The notes under the pieces were generated by a model. The model had not been told where the DNA came from. It made no database searches and saw nothing but the letters and a program-made list of their open reading frames with translations. Source: Liquidambar formosana (taxonomy: Eukaryota; Streptophyta; Magnoliopsida; Saxifragales; Altingiaceae). From it: 64,000 nucleotides of DNA. Position 1 is the stretch's first letter. Every line of letters begins with the position of its first letter. Of the stretch, positions 12,990-24,041 are shown piece by piece. The position numbers and the translations under genes were made by a program. The stretch is taken from contig JBBPBK010000039.1 in the NCBI GenBank assembly GCA_039720395.1, positions 62,001 to 126,000 of the forward strand, in the 5' to 3' direction.

Positions 12990-13085
12990 CTGAACTTGTT
13001 ATCAAGCACATCGATAAAGACAATGATAGCCACCCTCTAGGGGAGTGATCCAAGACTGCAAGAGTCTTATTCAATGTGATTGGGG
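12990..13085 (+). pseudogene. RNase H-like (RVT_3 type) remnant, copy A
   Basis: Translation gives ELVIKHIDKDNDSHPLG and then, after a frame change, VIQDCKSLIQCDWG. This resembles the central part of the RNase H-like domain found in plant LINE elements and related genes. Copy B continues the domain with HTVQEGNSCADFL (from about 43370); copy A is deleted from that point. It is only a fragment. Confidence 0.5.
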
Positions 13086-13227
13086 ATACAATCTCTTGAA
13101 TTTTGATGAGATTTGAGAAAGAAATTGGGTTCTTTAACATTTTCCTACAAGCAATATCCCCATCAAGGGAAATATCTCCTCATAAATGGGGGCGCAATCT
13201 CTGGAATTTTGTAGGGTCTTTTCCATC

Positions 13228-13977
13228 CTCCCATTCGACTTAATTAGGAGGTATGGCCAATTTTCGGAGTCGTGCAATGCAAGGAATATCATCCGAGACC
13301 AAACGATGAGGAGTCCACTGCCGGCCTCAAAACGGCACGTCGAGCCAAGGGCCTCCCATTCGACTTAATTAGGAGGTATGGCCAATTTTCTGAGTCGTGC
13401 AATGCAAGGAATATCATCCGAGACCAGACGATGAGGAGTCGACTGCCGGCCTCAAAACGGCACGTCGAGCCAAGGGCCTCCCATTCGACTTAATTAGGAG
13501 GTATGGCCAATTTTCTGAGTCGTGCAATGCAAGGAATATCATCCGAGACCAAACGATGAGGAGTCCACTGCCGGCCTCAAAACGGCACGTCGAGCCAAGG
13601 GCCTCCCATTCGACTTAATTAGGAGGTATGGCCAATTTTCTGAGTCGTGCAATGCAAGGAATATCATCCGACACCAAACGATGAGGAGTCCACTGCCGGC
13701 CTCAAAACGGCACGTCGAGCCAAGGGCCTCCCATTCGACTTAATTAGGAGGTATGGCCAATTTTCTGAGTCTTGCAATGCAAGGAATATCATCCGAGACC
13801 AAACGATGAGGAGTCCACTGCCGGCCTCAAAACGGCACGTCGAGCCAAGGGCCTCCCATTCGACTAAATTAGGAGGTATGGCCAATTTTCTGAGTCGTGC
13901 AATGCAAGGAATATCATCCGAGACCAAACGATGAGGAGTCCACTGCCGGCCTCAAAACGGCACGTCGAGCCAAGGGC
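13228..13977. repeat. Six head-to-tail 125-bp units
   Basis: The unit starts CTCCCATTCGACTTAATTAG and ends GGCACGTCGAGCCAAGGGC. Starts fall at 13228, 13353, 13478, 13603, 13728 and 13853. The units are nearly identical, differing by a few substitutions, so the array is young. Because 125 is not a multiple of three, the array creates repeated 73-codon reading frames that are not genes. Copy B has a single, altered unit at 43858-44020. Confidence 0.96.
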
Positions 13978-14099
13978 CTTTTCGAGCGGAGCATCAAAAT
14001 CTGCCAAGTCATCAAACAATGCTTCCAGCTTGGTATGCACCGTGGACTATTCTTACATATTGTTCATCCAGTAGCACGTACGTCTTGATTACGTTTATA

Positions 14100-15620
14100 T
14101 GACTATTAAAGTTTCATGAACCTTCCCGCCTAGATCAAGCTTCCTTGTGTCAAATTCTTTCGGTTTGGTTAATGGCAGTAAATCATACTATGTTTGGGAC
14201 GGAAGGATTTGGGGAATGAAAAGGAATTCAATTCTATTTACTAATTTCAGTGTTTGAAATAGAGAGATTTATAAAGGGAAAAGAGTTGGAAAGGATTTGA
14301 TGGGATTTCGATAAAATGTTTTAAAATCTGGCCAAAGCAAAATTTCAACGGAATTGAAATTCATTAAAAGAGTTATAACTTATAAGAAGATTAAAGGACT
14401 TAATTGAATTCTTTAATTTTAAATTCCTTTCATGTTAATTAAACAAGACAAAGGGAAAATGAATTCTGTTTCTATTTCTTTCCTTTGAGGGAAAAAGGGA
14501 AAAATCTAGACGTTGTCAATTGAATAAATAGGTTTGAATTAAGTCCATTTATTTAGGACTCGGTTAGTTGTATTTTACATGGTTTTAAAGGCACAAAACC
14601 ATCACTTTGAAGGAGACTATTTAAAAAAGTTGAAATTATCAAATTGTTGGAAAATGGTGTAGATGTTACTGTGTAAAATAGAATTTCAAAACAAGAATTG
14701 TAGAAATAAAAAACACTTATTGGTAAAGGCGTGTACGAAGCACTATTTTTAAGAGTAGTTCCACCCCTCTCAGTATGTAACTCGGTGCAGTAGGTCACAT
14801 CGCTTTACCCTCCATGATTCAACAACCAAGCTCCCACAAGCGTGCATACGCAAATGTAGGAGTGAAGCGAAAAACTCAGAATGCTCCTAACTGTAGAAAA
14901 ATAAAATTATAGAAAAGAAAGTAGAGACGTGAAGCCAATATTCGGGTCAATCTTGGCCGCACACGTGAAGGCAATATCCGAGATTTGTACCCCCTGCACG
15001 CAGATTGTACGCTTGTGAAGCGCTCAACTAGGTCAATTTTCGAACCCCAATCCCACAAATCACTCGATTGGACTCCGTCTCATACGCACATGGGGACTCC
15101 CTACATCCTACCACATGATACCACATATAATAAGTGAGATACTATATAAGCTCACCAAAAACCTTTCACTTTTCCAATGTGGGACAATGACACTTTACAA
15201 TATAAAAAGACAAGAGGAAAGCTCTTTTAGAAAACCTTTTGGATTTTTGAAATACTTATTTTATATACTTAAAATACAACACAACATAGTTGATGTTACA
15301 AGATCAAATAATAAAAATCATGAAATCCTACTATTATAAATTTTCACTATCATTTGTGATTGTGATCATCATTAATCTTTTTTTTTGTTTAATGTGAGGA
15401 ATTTGAGACTTAAATATTGTGTAAAGTATTAAATTGTTTCCATTTGGACACTCGAATGGACCCTTATTTACTCATTTCATTTATTTTGCATGGCAAGAAA
15501 ATCTTTGATTTTACGAACAATATTTTCCCAATTGCGAAACAATAATAAAGATGAGGGATTAAAATCCCAGTCATTATATCTTTTCTTATCAAGCCATCTA
15601 GCTAGAAAGTATGTCAATCA
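14100..15620. other. Intergenic, shared with copy B
   Basis: No gene supported. The stretch matches about 44215-45685 in copy B. It includes an inverted-looking, A/G-rich tract near 14190-14520 that may be another old MITE, but I could not define its ends. Confidence 0.55.
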
Positions 15621-15625
15621 ATTTA

Positions 15626-15955
15626 GGCTACGTTTGGTTTGATGGAATGAGGGAGGGAATGGAATGATGATTCCATTCCTCCAAAAAAATTGAATGTTTG
15701 GTAGCACAAGGGAATGAAATGGTCATTCCTTTGTAAAAATCTATTCCCTCCTTGGAGGGAATAGCCATTCCTTCCCAAATATAGAGGAATGGCTATTCCA
15801 TTCTTTTAAGGAGTGAAAATCATTTAAAGTAGGTCTCACTTGTTCCTTTCCTTTTCATTCTATTCCCACCTCTTACCAAACATTAAGCATGAAATGATTA
15901 TTCTTATTCCATTCCCATTCTCATTCCATTTCATTCCCTCAAACTAAACACAGCC
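15626..15955. mobile_element. Tourist-like (PIF/Harbinger) MITE, copy A
   Basis: Terminal repeats are GGCTACGTTTGGTTT and AACTAAACACAGCC. The flanks are TTA on the left and TCA on the right; the copy B orthologue at 45690-46031 keeps TTA on both sides. A 3-bp TTA target is typical of PIF/Harbinger. It is internally rich in GGAATG/CATTCC and has no coding capacity. Confidence 0.85.
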
Positions 15956-16025
15956 TCAGTTTAATCTTCCTACCAAGGTTTGGTCTTTGGCAAAGGCATA
16001 GTAAGAAAATTGGTCTTTGAAAATA

Positions 16026-16650
16026 GGGAGAATTACGAAAAGGTGTTAAAAAATGAAACTATTTAGGAAAAAAAAGAATAAGATCCTTTATTTATTTTAA
16101 AATTGCAAGTGATACTTTTAATTTTTGAAAGAAGGCATTTTTAGATAATTCTTATTAGGCCCACTACATTATAACACAAGAAGAAATAACAAGGCGAAAA
16201 AGAGAAGAGAGAAATAACAGATGCAAAGTGAAATAATTCAAGAAAAAAAGAAAACAAAAAGAAGAAGAAAAATAATGGTTTTAACAAGGAAAAATGAAGA
16301 AGAAAAAGAGACGATTGAGAAGACACAAGAGAACCATGAGAGATCTATTCGGCCAAGCTGATGAATGCCAAGACCCAAAACAACATTTCCAAACCAATTT
16401 CAAATACCCTTGTGAATAATGAGGGTTGAGAAATTAAACAACATGAGGGGGTTTTTTTTTTTTTGGTAATTTAATGTATTAGGGAAAAAAAAATTTCATA
16501 AACGAATAACATAAGGGTATAATAGGGATTATGTAATAATCCACTCATTGAAAAATTAAAAGTCTCAGTTGCCATTTTAAAATAAATAAAGGAGTCTACC
16601 TTCTTTTTATCTAAATAGTTTCATTTTTAAACACCGTTTCCTAATTTCCC
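16026..16650. mobile_element. Mutator-like MITE with ~90-bp inverted arms, copy A
   Basis: The left end GGGAGAATTACGAAAAGGTG and the inverted right end share a long arm including AAATGAAACTATTTAG. It is flanked by a perfect 9-bp duplication TTGAAAATA (16017-16025 and 16651-16659). The orthologous insertion at 46102-46716 shows that it is older than the segmental duplication. Confidence 0.9.
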
Positions 16651-17512
16651 TTGAAAATAAGTAAATAACTCACTAAATTAAATAAGGCTTTTGCCCATAT
16701 AGTTTAGGGGTAGAGTGTAACTTACCCTTAAAAAATTATTACTAAAATTTAGAAAATAAAAGAGATTTTGACTTTTGACTCTTGTAAGATTGTCAAATCT
16801 ACAAAATGGTCAAATTCTTGAGAGCAAGATAAAATTTTAAATTTTTGGAGAATCAAATTTCTAATTATTAGAATAAGGGTAGGGATCCGTTTATACTAAT
16901 TGTAAAACTTTTTATTTTTACACCTCTCAATATTTTTTTGAGGATCGATACTTTTCAAAACCAACTGGATTGGATACTCCTCTCACAGAGATCATACATG
17001 CCAAATTTCACATTGATTGAAGATTATGAACTATTCCATCTATAAAGCAGATATAAGTTATACAACATCATGCATTGCATTGAGGGTTATAACACTTGTA
17101 TTGGGGGTTGTAGAGTAAGGCCAATACAAATGATATAACACCCCCTCCCTTGGCCCCTAGTGTTGGGCATCAACAATTTTCTTCTTTTCCTGTTGCTTTC
17201 TTTCTTGATAAGCCCTCTTCAGAAAATGTTGAGACCAATAAATACTACAACTATATATTTCTTTAGTCATTTTGGTCCTTGACGATGAACTTCTCATCCC
17301 ACATACATTAGGGCATCGTGAAGATCTGTAATCTAACTTAAAATTTTTCAAAATTGTGTGGGTGACAAGATCATAGAAGTGTTTAATTAATTTTTCATAT
17401 TGTTTGAAATATGTCTTTATTACGGTCAAAGGAGTATTATAACAAAAAAAAAAAAAAAGGAGAAATGAATTTCAGAGTAATAGGATTAGTTCTTTCCCGG
17501 TACGAATGATTT

Positions 17513-17910
17513 TAAGGACAGAGCTAGGCCCCTGGAGGGTGGACAGCTGCCTCCCCTGGCTTTTGTTAAATAAAAAATTTCTACTCTAAATTTTTTTGGC
17601 ATTTTAGATTTGCCTCACCTAAATTTTGTTAACCCCCTTTATTTTTCTTTCTCATTCCTCTTATTTTTTATTCTTTCCTCTTTATAAGAGTCTCAATTCC
17701 CACAATCTTTCATTTCACTAAGAGAGACATCTCCTATTGAAATATGATTTATCAATAAATTATAAATTATTTAAATTTTTTTAACCTCAAATTTACTATA
17801 TAAAAGAAAATTTCTTAACTAAAGCTTTTTCAATTTCTAGAGTAAGGATAAACTATTAATAATAAACCAAAGTTTTCCCCCCTTGAAGGGAATTCCTGAC
17901 TCCGCTCCTA
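17513..17910. mobile_element. hAT-like MITE, copy A
   Basis: Ends are TAAGGACAGAGCTAGG and, inverted, TAGGAGCGGAGTCAGG. It is flanked by the 8-bp duplication AATGATTT (17505-17512 and 17911-17918). The copy B partner at 47600-48020 has the better preserved ends (CAAGGACGGAGC / CTCCATCCCTG). No transposase is encoded. Confidence 0.92.
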
Positions 17911-18118
17911 AATGATTTACATTCACCTACACAACGATCATACGCGAGCGAGCTGGAGCCAACCCCTAGGGCCCAAAGCTCTGCTTCATCGCATTATAAA
18001 CCCAACCATCTAGCGTCCATTGTGGTCACAGATAAGGAGTTTGGAGTTGCTTTGTCGTATAAACACAGTAGGCATGATGTAGTAGGTGAAAAAGGATCAC
18101 CTGTCATTTAGGCTTAAA

Positions 18119-18213
18119 ACAGTGTTTTTTATGTTAATCGCAGAGCTTAGGTTTCTCAGCGAAGATCCATCAGTATTGAGCTTTGGCCCACGGAATGGAG
18201 CCCACCAATGTTA
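18119..18213 (-). pseudogene. RNase H-like N-terminal remnant, copy A
   Basis: The minus strand encodes PKLNTDGSSLRN, the opening strand of RVT_3-type RNase H domains (pattern KLNxDGS). It then diverges. The copy B equivalent at 48195-48300 is slightly better preserved. Too short to assign to a particular element. Confidence 0.35.
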
Positions 18214-18650
18214 GTGCAAGTAAAACAACTATCATCACATATAGTTTTTTCAAATCCCTATGCTCCCTATCTCAAAGACCACTATCACCACAGTGACACA
18301 CTGACAAGTGACCACAACACAAAGGGAAAAGCAAGAATTAGAAAACAACTAATACATTACAAGTACAAACCCTTTTACCCAAAAAAAAAAACAAAAAAAA
18401 AAAACAAAAGAAAAAAAACAAAAACAAAAGAAAGAAAGTACTCTAGGAATCCATTATCTTGACCTTTGTTTTCTCTCAGAAGTCCAAACCCATGACGTTG
18501 CAAACAAAGCCTCGTTCTCCAGCTTGGCTGCTGTGAGCTCACATCAAAAAGTAAAATTTTAGCATGATAAATTGTAAAAAGATAAAATTAAAAAAGGAGG
18601 AAAAAAAAAAATACTTAAACCATAATAAATATATAGACACATACCTTCCT

Positions 18651-21605
18651 TTATCCACGACCTGGGTTTCTTTCCGTCCCCATCTTTCTGTGCAGACGAG
18701 ACACATTTACTGCCATGAAAACAAAGAGCTTATCTTTCATCTCATCCAGGAATCGGAAGTAAGCATGCCTCCAAGACTTCTTTATTAACAAACTGCCACA
18801 AACAGCCCAAAATCCTACAGCAAATCCCAATGCCATGCTTATATAGAACCAAAACATTTCAGATGCATCTTCATCCTTGTTTATATCCTCTTGGTCTTTT
18901 GCATTGCCATTGTTGGTTGTGGAGCAGTTGGTCGACAACGGAGGCCCACAAAGTTCTGGGTTACCTTCATAAATGGATGGGTCGGTAAAGGTTAGGAATT
19001 GGTTTGCTGATGGAATTGGTCCAGACAGGTTGTTTTGTGACAAGTTCAAGTGGTTCAAGGAGGTCATAGAAGGCATGCTTGCAGGTAGTGGGCCTGAGAG
19101 ATGGTTGCACGACAGATCCAAAGTTTCTAACAAGTGCAAAGCTCCAATATTCTCAGGTATCTTTCCAGTCAATTGGTTCCAGGATAAGTTCAAGGTACCC
19201 AAGGTTGAGAGATTGGTGATCTCTTCCGGGATCTCTCCCAATAGATTATTGCTAGACAGGTCTATGATGTTTACAAGTGAAAGGGTATGAGTGAATTTCA
19301 TCATTCTTCCCTTCACATCTAAATCCATTTCCTCATTGTAAGAGGGATGACCTGGTGGTGGTGGATAATAATTGCGCAAAAAACTCAAAGCCCTTAAATT
19401 GCTCAGACATGGTGGGATTGGTCCCGATAAATTATTGTGTGAGAGATCCAATATGTGGAGTTTAGAAAGCTGGCATATTTGTTCAGTAATATTCCCAGTG
19501 AACATGTTAGCTCGTAGGCTTAGCACCGATAGAAATGGTGGGGTTTCTCCTATCCATTTTGATATGTTTCCGGAGAATCTATTCTCTCCAAGATCAAGTA
19601 CTTGCAATTCCCGGCAATTTTGTAAGGATGGAAAGTGTTCCCCAGAAAGATTATTGTTGCTCAATTTTAGCCAGAAAAGGGAAGGAGATGAACATATTGA
19701 GCTTGGAATTTCACCAGATAAATCGTTCTTGGACAAATCAAGGGTATAGAAATTCGCCGCCCAATGCATAGGGATATTTCCAGATAAATGATTGTTTGAG
19801 AGATCGAGAATTTGCAAATACTTTAGTTTACTAATGGAATAGGGAATGCTACCATTTAGATGGTTCCCAGAAAGATCCAGGATTGCGACCCCTGAAATTA
19901 CTGAGCCAATGTTCCACGGAATTGGTCCTGAAAATGAATTATTCGCCAGATACATATCCACATTCCACAGTGGGAGTGAGCCCTCGAAGTGATTGTTACT
20001 CAAATCGACCCAACCAGTAAAATCAAAGTTTAATGAGTTGGGAAGCTTTCCACCGAGTTGGTTTCCAGAAAGATCTAACACTTGAATTTGTGGAGATAAA
20101 CTCCAGAGCCAATCGGGTATTGTACCCAAAATGGAAGCGTTTGAGAGGACTACTTGTTGAAGTTTCTTCTGAGTTCGGAGCCATGCAGGAAATGGGGGAC
20201 CGATCGGGCAATCCTGGATACGGATGGCATTTAGACTACTAAAGGAAGGAATCCAGTCAGGTCTCAGTTTAAAAACCAAAGATTTAATTGAAGACGATAT
20301 TCTGAACCCCTCGAGCTTTGTGAGGCCCATAAGATGAATTTCAGACATGACGCCTTCCCAGGAGTTCCCCTCAAGAAACAATTGAACCAACTCTGTGAGT
20401 TGTCCAACACCTTTCGGGATGGTCCCGTTCATTTTGTTGTAAGAAAGATCAAGTTCTTCCAAACTCGACAACCTTCCTATAGATGTTGGAATGGGACCCG
20501 ATATGGAGTTGTAAGAGAGTAGAAGAGATTTCAAAATTTTAAAATGTCCCAAAGAGTCTGGCAATTGCCCACTGAGTTCACTCCCTCTCAAATCTAACGC
20601 CTCTAAGCTACTGTTACTGCATTCAGAAAAACTACCAACAAATTCATTGATCTTACTGCTAAGATAATTGCGGGATAGATCTACTCTCCGCAAGTTGCAA
20701 AGGTTTTTCAATGCAACCTCGGGAATGGGCCCTCTAAGTCCACAACCACTAAGGTCAAGGTCCACAAGGGAACTAATGTTAAACAACCACTGAGGTATTG
20801 GAGAGTTGAAGTAGAGATCACTGAGATCGAGGACTAAAAGTGATGATGTAAAATTTACAAATGGAGGAACGTGAGGTAAGTGGTCACCAATTACACACCC
20901 AGGTAAATGGAGTTCCGACAAAGAAGGAAGCATACTAACAGCTTGAAGCCAATTTGTTTTTGACTTTGCAAGGTTCACAGTTCCCAGATTAAGGTATTTT
21001 AAAGAAGGGACCCCTGAGAGCCAGTTTAAATCGGAGACCCAAAGTTCTGGAAGAAACGTTCCATGGAGATCAAGATAGCGCAAGTTTGACAGGTTTCCGA
21101 GATGAGGGGGAACCATTCCGGCGAAGGACGCACAAGACAGATTGAGGTAACTCAAATTCTTGAGTGAACCTATGAAATTTGGGATAGGTATTCCCTGAAA
21201 ATTGTTTAGGCTTAGGTCCAAGTAATTCAAACTTTTCAAGCGGAGCAAAGAATGATGTAACTCACCGCCTAACCACGACCTGTTATGAGGTGCTTCATAT
21301 CCATAGTCCGGATCCCACCAAGCCGGGCCTCTGAGGTCAAGCTTCACAACACTGCCTGTTCGGTTGCTGCAGCTTACACCCATCCAACTGCAGCAATCTT
21401 TGCCGGACCATGAAGAAAGCCGACCCGAATGATCTTTGAGACCACTTTTGAATGTAACGAGAGCTCTCCTCTCCATCTCGGTGCAACCCACGTTGAAATT
21501 GCTGGCATTGGCATAAACCATAGTGGCTTCAAGGGACATAAATTCAGAAAACAAAGGAAGGAAAATAAGAAAAAGAAATTGGAAGAAGGTTTTCCAGCTT
21601 GCCAT
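18651..21605 (-). CDS. LRR receptor-like protein (EIX2/Cf type), intact
   Basis: Single-exon 984-residue receptor-like protein, expected in the plasma membrane and typically acting in pathogen or ligand perception with a partner kinase. Layout: signal peptide about 1-22; LRR N-cap with the plant pattern CTEMERRALVTFKSG (from 41) and DCCSW (70-74); about 25-30 extracellular repeats of LxxLxLSxNxLSGxIP type; a non-LRR island near 740-785 (YYPPPP.. to DLDVKGRMMKF); more repeats; the cap ELCGPPLSTNC; an acidic stretch (KDQEDINKDEDASE); one membrane segment about 917-941; and a 41-residue cytoplasmic tail with no kinase. Length and tail match EIX2-like RLPs. The start ATG at 21605 directly precedes the signal peptide. 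A GTATGT just after the stop may mark a 3'UTR intron. The copy B equivalent is destroyed. The ligand is unknown. Confidence 0.95.
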   Translation of the reverse strand: MASWKTFFQFLFLIFLPLFSEFMSLEATMVYANASNFNVGCTEMERRALVTFKSGLKDHSGRLSSWSGKDCCSWMGVSCSNRTGSVVKLDLRGPAWWDPDYGYEAPHNRSWLGGELHHSLLRLKSLNYLDLSLNNFQGIPIPNFIGSLKNLSYLNLSCASFAGMVPPHLGNLSNLRYLDLHGTFLPELWVSDLNWLSGVPSLKYLNLGTVNLAKSKTNWLQAVSMLPSLSELHLPGCVIGDHLPHVPPFVNFTSSLLVLDLSDLYFNSPIPQWLFNISSLVDLDLSGCGLRGPIPEVALKNLCNLRRVDLSRNYLSSKINEFVGSFSECSNSSLEALDLRGSELSGQLPDSLGHFKILKSLLLSYNSISGPIPTSIGRLSSLEELDLSYNKMNGTIPKGVGQLTELVQLFLEGNSWEGVMSEIHLMGLTKLEGFRISSSIKSLVFKLRPDWIPSFSSLNAIRIQDCPIGPPFPAWLRTQKKLQQVVLSNASILGTIPDWLWSLSPQIQVLDLSGNQLGGKLPNSLNFDFTGWVDLSNNHFEGSLPLWNVDMYLANNSFSGPIPWNIGSVISGVAILDLSGNHLNGSIPYSISKLKYLQILDLSNNHLSGNIPMHWAANFYTLDLSKNDLSGEIPSSICSSPSLFWLKLSNNNLSGEHFPSLQNCRELQVLDLGENRFSGNISKWIGETPPFLSVLSLRANMFTGNITEQICQLSKLHILDLSHNNLSGPIPPCLSNLRALSFLRNYYPPPPGHPSYNEEMDLDVKGRMMKFTHTLSLVNIIDLSSNNLLGEIPEEITNLSTLGTLNLSWNQLTGKIPENIGALHLLETLDLSCNHLSGPLPASMPSMTSLNHLNLSQNNLSGPIPSANQFLTFTDPSIYEGNPELCGPPLSTNCSTTNNGNAKDQEDINKDEDASEMFWFYISMALGFAVGFWAVCGSLLIKKSWRHAYFRFLDEMKDKLFVFMAVNVSRLHRKMGTERNPGRG

Positions 21606-21680
21606 ACTCCTTTCTCAAAAAAAACAACTCAAACAATCCACTTCAAAGATTGGGATTGCTTTGAGGGTATGGGAGTCCTC

Positions 21681-21692
21681 TGTTTTTATATT
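21681..21692 (-). promoter_or_regulatory. Probable TATA box of the RLP gene
   Basis: Minus-strand AATATAAAAACA lies about 80 bp upstream of the ATG at 21605. Spacing and sequence fit a TATA element. Nothing else regulatory can be read with confidence. Confidence 0.5.
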
Positions 21693-21849
21693 GCGAGAAT
21701 TGCCAAGTGGTCAGGCGGTGGTGGGCCTGAAACTTTGTTTTGGAGCAAAATTGGGTTCCCCCTCGACCACGGCCCTCCTCCCTATCCCTTTGACCTTTTC
21801 TTTCGAGTCAACAACAATTTTTTAAAGCCATACCTTTTTTGAAAGTGGT

Positions 21850-22861
21850 AGGACCCTCTGTAGAAGAAAAATGGAAATGATGGGCGAAGATGGCAAGATG
21901 TATGCTGCCCAGCAGCTTGCATTACTTAGGTACGGCTTGTTTTAATTAGTTAGAAATAGCTTATATTAGCTTATGGGGTTAGATAGCCAATTAGTTAGGG
22001 GCATTGTAGTCATTTCGCAACCTTTACAAGTCTATAAGTATGTGGTTAAGGGTTCGTTAGAGTGGTTTTTACAGATTTCGATAAAATTGTAACACAAATC
22101 CAGAGCTTTTAGCTCCTCTCTCTAAAAATCAAAGTTTCCTTAATTTTCCCTCATTTTCTTGGTGATTTGCTCGGTAGCTCATCAGGAAATCTAGACCTAG
22201 GACAAGAAAACCTTTGTTTTTAAAGACAAGCTCAACATCCTTGTGATTCAAAGCTGCAAGAACTTCTGCTTTTTGAGGAAAATTCACTTTTTGAACTATA
22301 AAATAAAAGACAATAAATGAACAAATAAATAATAATCCTTACCAAATAAATAAATAGAGTTCAAAACTAATTTGAAGTGTTAGTTCCTTAGCCTATCATC
22401 ATTTTTTCTACAAAGTCTTTGCTAAGTACATGGAGCCATTATTCTAAGATTTTATATTTTTTCATTGACCGCATAACGGCTGTATCATGTGCAATGGTAG
22501 GTTACTAGGTACACTAGACTAATATATGAGATATAATTCCTAATTCATGATACTAACTTATATTAACACGTGCTGAGCTGAAGAGGACTATGTATGTATA
22601 TGTGTGTGTGTGTGTGTATATATATATATACACACATACACACTTCAAAAAAATGATTTCCCAAAACCCTACAAAAAGAATTTTAGTTATTGATTAGAAT
22701 GAAGCTCCAATTTGTCAATATGGATAAAAGATCCAAGTAATATAGCCCAGTTCCACAAGACAAGTCAAATAATAATAAAAATAATAAATAAATAAAACCC
22801 AATAGAAATATCACTTGTTAATATATAAGCCCCAAACAAGTGTGCATTGGACACTAAAACC
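21850..22861. other. Spacer; possible LTR-like piece, microsatellite
   Basis: Bases about 21900-22200 have a TATA-like TATAAGTATG and a downstream pyrimidine-rich CTCCTCTCTCTAAAAATC, resembling the R/U5 part of a retrotransposon LTR. I find no partner LTR or primer site. A (TG)n(TA)n microsatellite lies at about 22597-22642. No gene supported. Confidence 0.35.
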
Positions 22862-22984
22862 TCACTGATAACAGGGTTTGAAGGCCTCAACTCTCAAGCC
22901 ATCATAATAACTCGAAGAGGGTCCACCTGCCCTCGTATATCCTTCCTGACTCAAGGAATTCAGAAAAGAACCCGCAATTGAAAT
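22862..22984 (-). other. Coding-like segment ending in a stop, unidentified
   Basis: A minus-strand frame of 40 codons reads AGSFLNSLSQEGYTRAGG, then PSSSYYDGLRVEAFKPCYQ, then stop. The residue mix looks protein-like, but no splice acceptor is visible in the frame before the upstream stop and the opposite strand is also open here. It may be an old terminal-exon fragment. I do not recognise the family. Confidence 0.25.
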
Positions 22985-23161
22985 TTAACCCTTCCGTTAA
23001 TTCAAAAGCACAAATTCCATCACATACGTGCTTGTATGCAAGATAAAAACCTTACAACATTGCGGGCAAGGATCATTACCAAGCTTACCAAATAAATAAA
23101 TAAATAAATGGTAGCATATTATACCAACCGATTTATGAGAACAGTTGCTGTAGAGAAACAT

Positions 23162-23272
23162 TCAGTCCTCCTCCATAGGCACATCTGGAATATCAAATCT
23201 GTCTTCTTCGATCGTTTTATTGATCACAGAAATAGGAGTTGGTAGTGAAGAGTCAAGGAAACAATTGTATGT
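23162..23272 (-). other. Coding-like segment, possible C-terminal exon
   Basis: The minus strand reads LDSSLPTPISVINKTIEED then RFDIPDVPMEED and stop, a composition typical of an acidic protein tail. No AG acceptor lies between the upstream in-frame stop and this text. It could be a relic, or an exon of the minus-strand gene suggested by pieces at 25920 and 28228. Function unknown. Confidence 0.3.
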
Positions 23273-24041
23273 TCATGAACACAAGTGTACGAAATAAAAG
23301 AAGTCCAAAGAGAAAATGGTCCATATAAATGAAAGCCATCCTAGATCACAAGAGGGGCACATCCAATGCATGCTTTTATTTGTGCAGGTAACAACAGAAT
23401 TAATAATTTGAGTAAATAATAACTAATGATGGGATTTTGAAACCAGAAATCAGTCTTGACTTACACCCATTTCCACATACACTCCTTCCGTCTCACAAAG
23501 AGTGTCTTACTTTCGGTTTTTGCCTGTCCCACAACATGTCTCCATTGGTGCATCGAGTGTAGGACAATAGCAAGAAGTAATGATTAAAGTATCTAAAATT
23601 AGAAAAACCTACAACAAATGAAGATAGAAAAGGCTGTATTACCCAACGGAATTCCCATTTAGGTTTTATTGTGTATGCGTGATAATGGTGCAGTTTTGTT
23701 GAATAATTTGTTTAATAAGATCTTTACGACTTAAAAAATAAAAAATAAAAAATAAAGAAAAATATGTACCCTTTGACTAGTGGAAAAGCACTATTATATG
23801 TTTATATGAGAACAAAGGTGATAATCGAAGCTGCACTAATTATAGTTGTATGAAACAAACGAGTCGAACAACTTCAAGCAAAGATGAGAACATGAATAGT
23901 ATCATAAAAACAAGTAAGTTTTATATTTATGAAAACTAAGGAAGCTATTTTCATGGGTGGTGGACAGAATGGCTTTAAAAGAAGAAAACCATTCATAAGG
24001 TGTTCGTCATTTCAAAGCAAATGGTAGGTTCCATGGGCAGA

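Larger units (their letters stand above)
1..20554. repeat. Segmental duplication, copy A
   Basis: Collinear with 32910-54880: base 1 aligns with 32910 and the last common bases are 20554 and 54880. The two tracts share the PG gene, intergenic DNA, four MITE insertions and the RLP gene, in the same order and orientation. By eye the identity is in the mid-90s percent apart from indels; I could not compute it. The left edge lies outside the window. The match stops within the RLP gene only because copy B is broken there, so the original unit probably ran further right. Confidence 0.95.

Noticed and set aside
13228..13977. Possible CRISPR-like array
   Set aside because: Units are contiguous 125-bp repeats without unique spacers, in plant nuclear DNA.
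13186..14088. Series of overlapping 60-95 codon reading frames, each with the same peptide
   Set aside because: They arise from the 125-bp tandem repeat read in successive frames; no start context, splice site or homologue supports them.
14190..14520. Possible MITE with A/G-rich arms
   Set aside because: Present in both copies but no terminal repeats or target duplication could be fixed.
18973..20522. Several plus-strand frames inside the RLP gene
   Set aside because: Antisense shadows of a long, clearly LRR-coding minus-strand gene.
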